From assembly GCF_900100355.1 (NCBI RefSeq), contig NZ_FNFH01000003.1, positions 124,001 to 188,000 of the forward strand: DNA of 64,000 nt, given 5' to 3'. The notes beneath the pieces are model-generated. The model searched no databases. It was given only the letters and a program-made list of their open reading frames with translations, and was not told the origin of the DNA. Every line of letters begins with the position of its first letter. The stretch's first letter is position 1. Of the stretch, positions 56,361 to 64,000 are shown one piece after another. This DNA is from Microbulbifer yueqingensis. Lineage in GTDB: Bacteria; Pseudomonadota; Gammaproteobacteria; Pseudomonadales; Cellvibrionaceae. Made by a program: the position numbers and the translations under genes.

Positions 56361-57635
56361 TCAGCGCCGTGGCGGTTGCCCGAAGGCGGCCCCGGCGGCG
56401 CTGGTCACCCCTTCGAAGATGTCCCACTGCGCCGCAATCAGGTTGCGCAGGCGCATCCATTGGGCGTAGACGGAATCGTCCAGCTGCCATCTTTTTTTCA
56501 ACAGTGGGCGGTACAGTTCTAGTGCGTGGCTGGCGCAGCGTTCCATGGAGAACTGGCGTGCTGTTGCCAGGGCAGCGTCGCACAGGGCTCTTCTCTGGGG
56601 TGCCGGTTGCCGGTACAGCCAGTCAATGGCAGCGACAAATTCCGACCGGTCTTCGCGCTTGACGAGGCACCCGTTGACGCGGTCGCGCACGACTTCCCGG
56701 CAGCCATTGGCATCGAGGGCCACCACCGGCACCGAGGCGGCCATGGCCTCGGTGAGTACCATGCCCTGGGTCTCACTGGTCGAGGCAAACACAAAGGTAT
56801 CCATTGCCGCATAGGCGTTTCTCTGCCTGCTGCCCTGGAGGGTGCCGGGCATATGCAGTCGGTCCGCCAGTCCCTGCGCCTCAAACAGCTTTTCGATGGC
56901 ACTGCCGCTGGGACCGCTGCCGACAAGCAGGAAGTGCGCTTCGCGCTGCTCCTGCATGAAGTCCGCCACTGCCGCAGCGAGGAACTCGAGGTTCTTCTCC
57001 GGCGCCAGCCGACCCAGGTGGCCGAGCACATGCGCATCGGGGGGAATGCCCAACTCGGCGCGCATGGCGGCCCCGTCGCCGGGGAGATACTGCTCTTCAC
57101 GCAGGCCGGTAGGCATTTCCTCGATCGGCGTGGTCACCCCGCGCTCCCGGAGGATGTCTGCAATGCTTTCACTGGGAGCGAAAACAAGGCTGGCGAGGTT
57201 GGCGTAGCGGGTGGCCAGTTCGATGACAAACCGTTTCAGTGCCTGTGAATCGGCGGGGACATAGTGGGTATAACGCTCGTAGAGGGTGTGGTGGGTGAAC
57301 ACCAGCGGCAGCTCCCGCGAGCGGGCTATGCGCACCGCTGTCATGCCGAGCAAAAATGGATGGTGGGAATGGACAATATCGGGCTGGAACTCATCGAGCC
57401 GTTCACTCAGGTGGGGGGAGAAGGGCAGGGCAACCGAGAAGTCACTGCCATTGAAATTCTGGATTGCATGGATTCGCACCACATCCTGCTCACCCTTCAC
57501 GTACTGCGAAAACTCGGGCGCAACGATCAGTACCCTGTGGCCCCGGGCACGGTACTCCTCGGCGAAGGCCGCCACCGAACGGGCCACACCGCCCACGTGC
57601 GGAAGATAGGTATTGGTGAGCATCACGATGTTCAC
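56361..57635 (-). CDS. GT4-family glycosyltransferase, possibly glycolipid synthase
   Basis: This 424-residue GT-B enzyme begins MNIVMLTNTYLPHVGGVARS, the start seen in GT4 glycosyltransferases such as monoglucosyldiacylglycerol synthases. VHSHHPFLLG and FTHHTLYERYTHYVP follow in the acceptor half. The donor half has LGHLGRLAPEKN and the EX7E motif in SETQGMVLTEAMAASVPVV. No membrane helix is visible, so it is probably peripheral. The start is GTG, overlapping the glycosidase stop by four bases (GTGA), so it depends on coupled translation. The sugar donor and acceptor are inferred only. Confidence 0.85.
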   Translation of the reverse strand: MNIVMLTNTYLPHVGGVARSVAAFAEEYRARGHRVLIVAPEFSQYVKGEQDVVRIHAIQNFNGSDFSVALPFSPHLSERLDEFQPDIVHSHHPFLLGMTAVRIARSRELPLVFTHHTLYERYTHYVPADSQALKRFVIELATRYANLASLVFAPSESIADILRERGVTTPIEEMPTGLREEQYLPGDGAAMRAELGIPPDAHVLGHLGRLAPEKNLEFLAAAVADFMQEQREAHFLLVGSGPSGSAIEKLFEAQGLADRLHMPGTLQGSRQRNAYAAMDTFVFASTSETQGMVLTEAMAASVPVVALDANGCREVVRDRVNGCLVKREDRSEFVAAIDWLYRQPAPQRRALCDAALATARQFSMERCASHALELYRPLLKKRWQLDDSVYAQWMRLRNLIAAQWDIFEGVTSAAGAAFGQPPRR

Positions 57636-59875
57636 TGCGGGGTGAGCTCCACTTCCTGGCTGCCGGGTGGAACCCGCACCGGCGCGAAGCCGAGCGCCCG
57701 CACCTCGATTGGTGGCTCATCCCGGTGCCACTCCGCCATCCAGCTCACGCGCGGCGATGCGCCGGGAGCGACCTCGAGGGAGATACGCCCGAACCGGGTC
57801 AAGGCGGGGCCGAAGTGGATCGGGTGCGCCGACGCCTGGTCGGATAGCCACTCCGGTGGCAGGCCGGAGACCAGCACCAGGGTATCACCCTCCTCGCGCA
57901 CAAAGCAGTTGCGCTGCATCGCTACCCATTCCGCCGCCGCCCAGGCGTGCTGGCCGTCGCCCATGCAACCACCGAAGGAGTGCGGGTGAATGGCCTCGGG
58001 CCACTGCCCGGTGGGTGAGGCCAGTTGTGCCACGTTCCGCATCAGTTCGACACAGCGGGCATCGCCGGCCCGCAACAGCAGCTGGGCGATATGCAGGGTG
58101 AGGTAGGCATTGATACCGGAGTGGATCATATCCTGGAAGAAACCGCCGCTGACAAAGCAGTTGTCCATCAGGAACTCCGCCAGGTCTAGCAGCCGCGGGT
58201 CGTCGGCGGGATAGAGATGCAGGGGGTAACCGGCTGCGACAGAGCCGATGGCGCCAGGGTCGAGTCGCCGGTTGGGGGACGCCGGCATGGCCGCCCGGCC
58301 CAGGCGTTCTGCTGCAGCGGCGAGACTCTCGTCGATGGTCTGCTGAAAATCCCGTGCCTGGCCGGCGAATCGGCTGCTGTCATTGTGCATGCCCTCGCGC
58401 TCACAGATGGCGGCGGCCGCGTGCAGTCCGCCCACGCCCCAGAAGTCATCCCAGTAATAGCAGTCATTGGGCCCCAGGTGTTCGGCGCTGAAGCCGGCCG
58501 GTAACAGTCCCCCGCAGCGGCTGCCGTCCTTCGGCAGCCGCTTGCTGTCGATCCAGCTGGCGCCGCGCAGCACCGGGTCGCGCCAGCCCTGCTTGAGCGG
58601 CTGGTTGGTAAGCTGGCAGAAGAGGTCAAAGATCCATAGCGCCTCGCCATTCGAGTCCCACTCGCCGTCCTGGGAGTGAAAGAATCCATCCCGTTTCTGC
58701 CGGTGCGGGAACTGGTCGAGGGCGCGTTCCGCGCGCTCGACCAGGCCGGCGTAGAGCAGTGACTGGATCATGAAGGCGGCATCCCTGAACCAGAAACGCT
58801 TGTAGGTATAGGGGCCGGGATAGACATCCTTCGGTGAGTGGAGGATCAGGGTGCGGATGGCGGCGTCATAGAGAAACTGGAGCTTTTCGTCGGGGATCGA
58901 CATGGCGCAGTGGTTGGTCAGGGTATCGCCCCAGTGCAGGGGCGTTGGCGACCTGTGCTTTTCAGGCTTGAGCGGTATCCTGACTTCCACCGGCAGCGCC
59001 TGGCCCGGCTCGATGCGGAACATGGCCCCGGCGGTGGCCATCCCGACCTCGCACTCGCCGTGCGTGCGGCCACCTTCATCCTGCAAGTGCAGGAAGATAT
59101 CGCCGTGATGGTAATCAGAGGCCAGGTGCCTCTCCAGCGCACGGTCGAATTCCACTGCGTACTTGTCCTCGATCAGCCAGTTGCGGCGATCATTGTCGAG
59201 GCGCACCTTGTGAACGAAACTCACGCCTTCGGGGTTGTAGGGACGCAAGGCAACAATCAGCCAACCTCCCGACGCACTCTCGGCCTGCAGGCGCAACCGG
59301 CAGTGCGCAGCGCCATCTTCCTGCTCGACAAATGCCCGGTTTTGCAGGCGCATGTCGGCGTGGGCGGTTTCTGTCAGCACACTGATATTTTCACCGAACT
59401 CCAGTTGCTGGCGACACTGGTCCAGCTTGGAGGGGAGCAGTTTTTCGCCGCGCGTATTCACCACCCAGGTATCTATCGACCAGCCGTCGTAATGGGGGGT
59501 AAGCAGGCCGCGGGGATCGATGACCGGCATTTCCTCGCAATCGGGCAGGCCTACCGCGGTCCAGTTGCGATGGCTCAGGTTGCAGTGGGTGATGGAGAAT
59601 GCCCGGGGAATGAAGGAGCTGTCCAACGGGTCAAACTGGCGCTCCACCCAATAGGGCCACACCCAGTCGAGGTTGTGCTGGATAACCTTGCTGTTGATCA
59701 GGGCCCGTGCGTGGAAAATCACCCCGGCGCGCAGCAGCTCAATGGGCTCGGCGACCTCCGAAGGCTGGGCGAAGCGCTGCAGGTGCGCCATTACGGATAG
59801 CGGATCCAGGAACCCGTGAGAGGTGGCGAACTTGCGCACAAAGAAGCGCCACGGCAGCCATTTCATCCAGGGCAT
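57632..59875 (-). CDS. Six-hairpin glycosidase, amylo-1,6-glucosidase/debranching-like
   Basis: This 747-residue protein has an N-terminal beta-rich domain (about 40-310, GDE-N-like) and a C-terminal (alpha/alpha)6 barrel. Likely catalytic elements are KRFWFRDAAFMIQSLLYAG near residue 360, SQDGEWDSNGEALW near 400, and TGQWPEAIHPHSFGGCMG near 640 with an acidic residue. Family assignment among six-hairpin glycosidases (GH133/GH15/GH63-like) is uncertain. There is no signal peptide, so it acts in the cytosol. The start overlaps the VTT gene stop (TAATG), and its own stop overlaps the GT4 start. It may trim the glycan made or recycled by the operon. Confidence 0.72.
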   Translation of the reverse strand: MPWMKWLPWRFFVRKFATSHGFLDPLSVMAHLQRFAQPSEVAEPIELLRAGVIFHARALINSKVIQHNLDWVWPYWVERQFDPLDSSFIPRAFSITHCNLSHRNWTAVGLPDCEEMPVIDPRGLLTPHYDGWSIDTWVVNTRGEKLLPSKLDQCRQQLEFGENISVLTETAHADMRLQNRAFVEQEDGAAHCRLRLQAESASGGWLIVALRPYNPEGVSFVHKVRLDNDRRNWLIEDKYAVEFDRALERHLASDYHHGDIFLHLQDEGGRTHGECEVGMATAGAMFRIEPGQALPVEVRIPLKPEKHRSPTPLHWGDTLTNHCAMSIPDEKLQFLYDAAIRTLILHSPKDVYPGPYTYKRFWFRDAAFMIQSLLYAGLVERAERALDQFPHRQKRDGFFHSQDGEWDSNGEALWIFDLFCQLTNQPLKQGWRDPVLRGASWIDSKRLPKDGSRCGGLLPAGFSAEHLGPNDCYYWDDFWGVGGLHAAAAICEREGMHNDSSRFAGQARDFQQTIDESLAAAAERLGRAAMPASPNRRLDPGAIGSVAAGYPLHLYPADDPRLLDLAEFLMDNCFVSGGFFQDMIHSGINAYLTLHIAQLLLRAGDARCVELMRNVAQLASPTGQWPEAIHPHSFGGCMGDGQHAWAAAEWVAMQRNCFVREEGDTLVLVSGLPPEWLSDQASAHPIHFGPALTRFGRISLEVAPGASPRVSWMAEWHRDEPPIEVRALGFAPVRVPPGSQEVELTPQ

Positions 59876-60585
59876 TACAGGTCCTCTCTGTCAATTTTCT
59901 GAGCCAGGGCGCGTCGCGCGATGCGCGTAATCCCAATCACGCCGATCACGGCGAGAACGAATCCGAGGCCGTAAAATGCCCACTGGACCGGGGTGCGCTC
60001 TGATTCCATGGCGCCAAGGGTAGCCAGGTCCGAGGCGATGGAGCCCAGGTAGACATTGTGCAGGCTGATCGGGATGATCCCGATGGCATTGCCGATGACA
60101 AAATCCCGCAGCCGCACCGGTGTCAGGCCGAAAAAATAGTTGGACAGCTTGAACGGGAACAGGGGCACCAGCCTTGTCAGCATCACGAGGCGCCACCCTT
60201 CATCCCTGATGACCTCACCGAGGTGGGGTGGGCGCATGTGCCCCATCAGCCATCGCGACGGTCGCGGACCAAACAGGTACCTGGCAATCAGGAACGCAAT
60301 GGTGGCACCGAGAACGGTGCCGACAACCACAAATATGGTTCCCTTGACCACGCCGAAGACAAAACCGGCGCCCATGGTGAAAATGACTCCGGGCGCGAGT
60401 ACCACGATTGCCAGGGCGATGATCAGTATAAACAACAGGCTCGCCTGCCAGCCCTGGCTTTCCAACCACTGCAGTAGTTCGATCAGCCGGTCATCCAGGT
60501 CAAAGTAGAGCAGCAGGCCCACGGCGATACCCACCACGATAGTGCTGAGGAGGATTATCCAGACCGGTGAGTATTTGACTGCCAT
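59875..60585 (-). CDS. TVP38/TMEM64 (VTT-domain, DedA-like) membrane protein
   Basis: This 236-residue protein has about six hydrophobic segments and the VTT/SNARE-associated core: GAGFVFGVVKGTIFVVVGTV, then ATIAFLIARYLFG, LTRLVPLFPFKLSNYFFGLT and GIIPISLHNVYLGS. Eukaryotic VTT proteins (TMEM41B, VMP1) and bacterial DedA relatives move phospholipids between leaflets. An earlier in-frame TTG is possible; I use the ATG preceded by GAGCGAG. It is the first gene of the four-gene operon ending with the phosphodiesterase fusion, suggesting a lipid-linked pathway. Confidence 0.9.
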   Translation of the reverse strand: MAVKYSPVWIILLSTIVVGIAVGLLLYFDLDDRLIELLQWLESQGWQASLLFILIIALAIVVLAPGVIFTMGAGFVFGVVKGTIFVVVGTVLGATIAFLIARYLFGPRPSRWLMGHMRPPHLGEVIRDEGWRLVMLTRLVPLFPFKLSNYFFGLTPVRLRDFVIGNAIGIIPISLHNVYLGSIASDLATLGAMESERTPVQWAFYGLGFVLAVIGVIGITRIARRALAQKIDREDL

Positions 60586-60714
60586 AGGCTCGCTCAATCG
60601 GGCGCGCTAGTGTGGTTTTCGCGTTCTTCCACTAAGACTAGCCAAGTGACGGCTATTTTGTTTATCGCCTGGTGCCACGGGAGCACCAGAAAAGAGGCTG
60701 TTGTCGCCAGTATC

Positions 60715-60742
60715 TTGCAAACCGGCGTAACTTGCCTATATC
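60715..60742 (+). promoter_or_regulatory. Candidate sigma-70 promoter of the outer-membrane protein gene
   Basis: TTGCAA and TATATC are separated by 16 bases, each 4 of 6 consensus matches, 54 bases upstream of the ATG. Confidence 0.4.
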
Positions 60743-60795
60743 TAGCCTACTTAACGGAGAAAGGTTTCCCCACGGGGACGGTCAAGGAAGATTCC

Positions 60796-61578
60796 ATGGA
60801 ATGGTCATTTTTGCGTGTGTTGCGTGTGTTGCGTGTGCTTGCTGTGGCAGGCAGTTTTGCTGCGTCCATAACGCCGCTTGCTTCCCTGGCCCAGGAGGAC
60901 AAAGGGGAAGCTGAGGAGGAGGAAGAGTCCTTCGGGACATTCGGCGGCAACCTGATGTTTGCCACCGACTATATGTTCCGCAGTATTTCCAATTCCAACC
61001 TGGGGCCACAGGTCCAGGGGGACATGAACTGGTCTCATGACAAGGGCTTTTACGTCGGTGTCTGGGCATCCAACACGGATTTCGGCGGCCCCGGCAACAG
61101 CATGGAGCTCGACCCCTACATTGGGCTGGCAGGTAACTTTGGTGAGAGCAACTTCAGCTATGACATTGGTTACTGGTCATATAACTACCCCAAGTCACCC
61201 TTTGACCTGGACTATGGCGAAGTCTATGTCTACCTCACCTGGACCAAGGACAAGTTCTCGCTAACCCCGAGTGTCTGGTATGCCGACAACTACTTCGGCG
61301 AGGATTTCCTCGATGAGGTGTCGGCCCTGGCCTATGAGTTAACCCTGGCTTACGAGCTTCCCGACAATTTTTCCATATCTGTGCGGGTAGGGGAGCAGAC
61401 CTTCGAAGACGCATTTGACAACCTGGACTATGTTTACTACGACCTCGGCATAGACTACTCGATCGAGGACTGGACTTTCGATTTGCGCTGGTATGACACC
61501 GATGGCATCGATCCATTCCTGGCCCGGCCAAAACTCGCAGACGGCGAGGTGGTGTTCAGTATCAATCGCAGCTTCTAG
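60796..61578 (+). CDS. TIGR02001-like outer-membrane protein
   Basis: This 260-residue protein has a signal peptide (hydrophobic region with three LRV repeats, then LASLAQED) and a beta-barrel-like mature part rich in Tyr/Trp/Asp: FGGNLMFATDYMFRSIS near residue 53, then alternating strands such as GFYVGVWASNTDFGG, ending VVFSINRSF. It matches the TIGR02001 'conserved hypothetical' family (Gcw_chp) of marine and freshwater proteobacteria. Function is unknown; family members are often called candidate porins. I use the ATG preceded by GGAAG at 5 bases; the longer frame upstream contains no signal peptide start. Confidence 0.8.
   Translation: MEWSFLRVLRVLRVLAVAGSFAASITPLASLAQEDKGEAEEEEESFGTFGGNLMFATDYMFRSISNSNLGPQVQGDMNWSHDKGFYVGVWASNTDFGGPGNSMELDPYIGLAGNFGESNFSYDIGYWSYNYPKSPFDLDYGEVYVYLTWTKDKFSLTPSVWYADNYFGEDFLDEVSALAYELTLAYELPDNFSISVRVGEQTFEDAFDNLDYVYYDLGIDYSIEDWTFDLRWYDTDGIDPFLARPKLADGEVVFSINRSF
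60811..60837 (+). repeat. Three perfect 9-bp tandem repeats inside a signal peptide
   Basis: TTGCGTGTG is repeated three times without a mismatch, coding Leu-Arg-Val three times in the signal peptide of the outer-membrane protein. Copy-number changes would keep the frame and change only the signal sequence length and charge. Confidence 0.85.
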
Positions 61579-61594
61579 CATGCCCGCCTCGACC

Positions 61595-61644
61595 GCAGGC
61601 GCAGCCCGGATAATATGGGCCGGGCTGGCCGTTTGCTCGCCTGC
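61595..61644 (+). terminator. Nested hairpin after the outer-membrane protein gene
   Basis: An inner 7-bp stem AGCCCGG / CCGGGCT (61603-61626, 10-base loop) is enclosed by an outer perfect 7-bp pair GCAGGCG / CGCCTGC, 16 bases past the stop. GTTTGCTCG lies between the inner stem and the outer right arm, giving a weak T-rich tail. It is likely the terminator, with the outer pairing an alternative structure. Confidence 0.55.
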
Positions 61645-61726
61645 GCCGGTTGTCCAAGTGTGTTTATTCCCGCCCGACTTTTCCTAAACTCAGTTGACCG
61701 GACCCTTTGACCTGCAGGAGAAAACC

Positions 61727-63190
61727 ATGTCGGATTCAAGTGACCGACTCCTCTGGATACACGGTGAATATACTGCTCCCGCAGACGGGGAGTACTTCGA
61801 GACACTCAATCCCGCTACAGGTAAGGCCATCTGCAAGGTGGCCCAGGCCAGTAAGGAAGACGTAGACCGGGCGGTGGAATCCGCCAGGGAGGGGCAGGAG
61901 GCATGGGCAGCTATGAGTGGCGCCGAGCGCGGGCGCATACTCGTGCGCACTGCCCAGTTATTGCGCCAGAACTGCGATGAGCTGGCGCGGCTCGAATCGC
62001 TGGATGGCGGCAAGCCCATCGCCGAGACCCCGGAGGCCGACGTGGGCTCTGCGGCTGATTGCCTGGAGTTCTTCGGCGGCCAGGCGGCCTCGGTACAGGG
62101 GGAATACCAGGCGGTTCCCGGGGGCTTCTTTTATACGCGCCCGGAGCCTGTCGGCGTGTGCGCTGGAATCGGCGCCTGGAATTATCCCGTCCAGATAGCG
62201 GCCTGGAAATCTGCCCCGGCGCTCGCTGCAGGGAATGCAATGGTATTCAAGCCCGCCGAACTCACGCCCCTTTCCGCCCTACGCCTGGCCGAGCTGTTCA
62301 AGGAGGCCGGGTTGCCCGATGGCGTCTTCAATGTAGTGCCGGGGCTCTCTGACACCGGCAAGGCCCTGACTGCACATCCTGGCATTGCCAAGGTTTCCCT
62401 GACCGGAGGTGTGGAGACGGGCAAGGCAGTGATGCGCGCCGCGAGTGAGACCCTTAAACTCGTTACGCTCGAGCTTGGGGGCAAGTCGCCGCTCATAATC
62501 TTTGAGGATGCCGACCTGGACAACGCGGTCGGCGCCGCGATGCTCGGCAACTTCTACACCCAGGGCGAGATATGCACCAACGGTACCCGGGTCTTTGTGC
62601 ATGAGTCGGTCAGGGAGAAGTTTGTCGAAAAGCTGGTGGCGCGAACCGAAAAACTGAAGCTGGGAGACCCGCTGGATCCGGATACCGATCTCGGCCCCCT
62701 GATCAGCCGCGACCACATGAATGGTGTCCTGGACTATATCGAAAAGGGCAAGAAGGAGGGTGGCAAGCTACTGACAGGGGGTGGCAGGGCCAAGGTAGAA
62801 GGGTTTCCGGACGGTAACTTTGTCCAGCCCACAATCTTCGACGGGCTCAGCGACGACATGACTATCGTGCAGGAAGAAATTTTCGGCCCGGTACTTTCGC
62901 TGCTCAGTTTCGACAACGAAGACGAGGTGCTGGAGCGGGCCAACCGCACGCACTTTGGCCTGGCGGGAGGGCTGTTTACCCGCGATGTGCAGCGCGCCCA
63001 CCGGGTGGCGGCGAAGCTCGATGCGGGTATCGTTTGGGTCAACCACTACAACCTGACACCTGTGGAGATGCCCTTCGGTGGAATCAAGCAGTCCGGCATG
63101 GGCAAGGAAAACAGCCGCCGCGCCTTCGAATACTATACCCGCCTGAAGACCGTTTATGTCGCCGAGGGCGACGTGGATGCTCCTTACTGA
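61727..63190 (+). CDS. betB: Betaine aldehyde dehydrogenase
   Basis: This 487-residue NAD(P)-dependent aldehyde dehydrogenase oxidises betaine aldehyde to glycine betaine. It has the Rossmann-binding PAELTPLSALRLAELF, the catalytic Glu in LELGGKSPLIIFED near residue 250, and the catalytic Cys in GEICTNGTRVFVH near 284, the BetB-type loop. The start and length match E. coli BetB (490). ATG is preceded by AGGAG at 6 bases; the frame is open a little upstream. It converges on betA rather than lying in a betIBA order. No betI gene is in the window. Confidence 0.95.
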   Translation: MSDSSDRLLWIHGEYTAPADGEYFETLNPATGKAICKVAQASKEDVDRAVESAREGQEAWAAMSGAERGRILVRTAQLLRQNCDELARLESLDGGKPIAETPEADVGSAADCLEFFGGQAASVQGEYQAVPGGFFYTRPEPVGVCAGIGAWNYPVQIAAWKSAPALAAGNAMVFKPAELTPLSALRLAELFKEAGLPDGVFNVVPGLSDTGKALTAHPGIAKVSLTGGVETGKAVMRAASETLKLVTLELGGKSPLIIFEDADLDNAVGAAMLGNFYTQGEICTNGTRVFVHESVREKFVEKLVARTEKLKLGDPLDPDTDLGPLISRDHMNGVLDYIEKGKKEGGKLLTGGGRAKVEGFPDGNFVQPTIFDGLSDDMTIVQEEIFGPVLSLLSFDNEDEVLERANRTHFGLAGGLFTRDVQRAHRVAAKLDAGIVWVNHYNLTPVEMPFGGIKQSGMGKENSRRAFEYYTRLKTVYVAEGDVDAPY

Positions 63191-63217
63191 TCACGTACCA
63201 TTAGGTGGCCGCACCGG

Positions 63218-63235
63218 CCTGCCGGAATCGGCAGG
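63218..63235. terminator. Short hairpin between betB and betA
   Basis: CCTGCCG-GAAT-CGGCAGG lies in the 45-base gap between the convergent stop codons, followed by TCATTTCTC on the + strand. It is small but well placed for both genes. Confidence 0.45.
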
Positions 63236-64000
63236 TCATTTCTCGAGCGGGCGTGCCGGGCTGCCCTCACGCTGGCTCTCATCCCAGCCCTGGGCCACAT
63301 AGCTGTCCGCTGTTGAAGGCGTAAGCATGCCCTTGCCGCGGATATGGTCGGCGCCTTTCTCGCCGATCATGATTGTCGGCCCATTCAGGTTGCCGTTGGT
63401 CACCGTCGGCATGATTGACGAATCCACCACCCGCAGGTTCTCGATACCGTGGACGCGGCATTCCGGGTCCACCACCGCCATTTCATCTGTCCCCATCCGG
63501 CAGCTGCCCGCCGGGTGATAGGCGGTTTCCGCGGTTTCGGCCAGCCAGTTGTCGATCTCGTCATCACTCTGCACGTCTGGGCCGGGCGATACCTCGTCGC
63601 CGCGATAGGGATCCATGGCTGCCTGGGCGAAAATTTCGCGGGTGAAGTGCAGTCCCGCGCGAAAAGCCTGCTTGTCCTCTTCGCGGGAAAAGTAATTAAA
63701 GACCATTTCCGGCGCCTGGCGCGGGTCGGCCGACTTCAGTTTTACCCAGCCGCGGCTCAGCGGCTTGTTGCAGCCCAGGTGAACCTGGAACCCATGTCCC
63801 TCCACCGCGCTCGAGCCGTCATAGGCGATGGCACCGGCGAGGAAGTGATACTGGATGTCAGGCCACTTGAGCCCGGCACGGCTCCGGATATAGCCGTTCG
63901 ACTCAAAGTGATTTGACGCGCCGAGCCCGCGCTTGAACAGCAGCCAGTTGATGCCGATCCAGGCCTTGCCCAGCGGTCCCAGCCAGCCATTCAGGGTGAT
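63236..64000 (-). CDS. betA: Choline dehydrogenase, C-terminal part (5' end outside window)
   Basis: The last ~254 residues of a GMC oxidoreductase match BetA. FESNGYIRSRAGLKWPDIQYHF is typical of the substrate domain. The catalytic His is in TAYHPAGSCRMGTD and the partner Asn in TNGNLNGPTIMIGEKGAD, close to the C-terminus. BetA oxidises choline to betaine aldehyde at the membrane using FAD, feeding BetB. The FAD-binding N-terminus lies beyond the window. The gene is convergent with betB, so the two are not one transcript. Confidence 0.93.
   Translation of the reverse strand: MTLNGWLGPLGKAWIGINWLLFKRGLGASNHFESNGYIRSRAGLKWPDIQYHFLAGAIAYDGSSAVEGHGFQVHLGCNKPLSRGWVKLKSADPRQAPEMVFNYFSREEDKQAFRAGLHFTREIFAQAAMDPYRGDEVSPGPDVQSDDEIDNWLAETAETAYHPAGSCRMGTDEMAVVDPECRVHGIENLRVVDSSIMPTVTNGNLNGPTIMIGEKGADHIRGKGMLTPSTADSYVAQGWDESQREGSPARPLEK

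Noticed and set aside
61694-61712. Direct repeat TTGACC upstream of betB as a BetI site
   Set aside because: BetI sites are inverted repeats and no betI is visible; two 6-base direct copies can occur by chance.

Overview
The window looks like chromosomal DNA from a GC-rich, Gram-negative, aerobic gammaproteobacterium. It encodes outer-membrane porins, lipoproteins, the TusBCDE sulfur relay, CmoM, TrmA, NfuA, YccA and cobalamin-dependent MetH. The protein flavour (DcaP-type porin, TyrR/PhhR with PhhA, betaine genes, NirA-type sulfite reductase followed by DUF934) suggests a marine oligotroph of the Halieaceae/Cellvibrionales kind. That placement is inference. Coding density is very high. I saw no rRNA, tRNA, CRISPR array, transposase, integrase or phage gene. 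Two genes are cut by the window edges: an M16 peptidase at the left and choline dehydrogenase at the right.

Layout. 1-6.7 kb: M16C peptidase, DUF599 membrane protein, MazG-like pyrophosphohydrolase, cmoM, membrane J-protein, porin, methyltransferase, msrA. 6.7-12.3 kb: sseA, then a minus-strand set (secreted lipoprotein hydrolase, amidohydrolase, DcaP-like porin) that looks like uptake plus hydrolysis of an unknown substrate. 12.3-22.6 kb: TRIC-type channel, gcdH, CPA2 antiporter, class V aminotransferase, Lrp regulator, the divergent phhA/phhR pair with a perfect TyrR box, an Mpo1-like protein and a CaiB/BaiF CoA-transferase. 22.6-26.8 kb: an ATP-grasp enzyme paired with a CocE/NonD hydrolase, and an LprI-MliC lysozyme-inhibitor fusion. 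26.9-36.1 kb: asnS, sulfite reductase plus DUF934, a 39-residue membrane protein, DUF2970, metH, and nfuA behind an IscR-like site. 36.1-46.9 kb: a lipoprotein related to GH114/TM1410 with its halves in permuted order, DUF3096, trxC, DAHP synthase, an AddA/AddB-type helicase-nuclease pair and murI. 47-53.8 kb: rmuC, AEC transporter, DUF2489, trmA, yjbQ, tusDCBE, yccA. 53.9-60.6 kb: a tightly overlapping four-gene operon (VTT-domain membrane protein, six-hairpin glycosidase, GT4 glycosyltransferase, phosphodiesterase/EEP fusion). 60.8-64 kb: a TIGR02001-like outer-membrane protein and convergent betB/betA.

How the genes work together. Sulfur handling recurs: sulfite reduction (cysI, DUF934), methionine synthesis (metH), sulfur transfer (sseA, tusBCDE), Fe-S delivery (nfuA) and repair or redox (msrA, trxC). 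tRNA modification is represented by cmoM, trmA and tusBCDE. Aromatic amino-acid metabolism is represented by phhA, phhR and DAHP synthase. The best candidate for an undescribed system is the 53.9-60.6 kb operon. Its overlapping start and stop codons imply co-translation of a possible lipid scramblase, two carbohydrate-active enzymes and a membrane-anchored double phosphodiesterase, which together suggest a glycolipid or phosphoglycan pathway. Second is the apparently permuted GH114-like lipoprotein.
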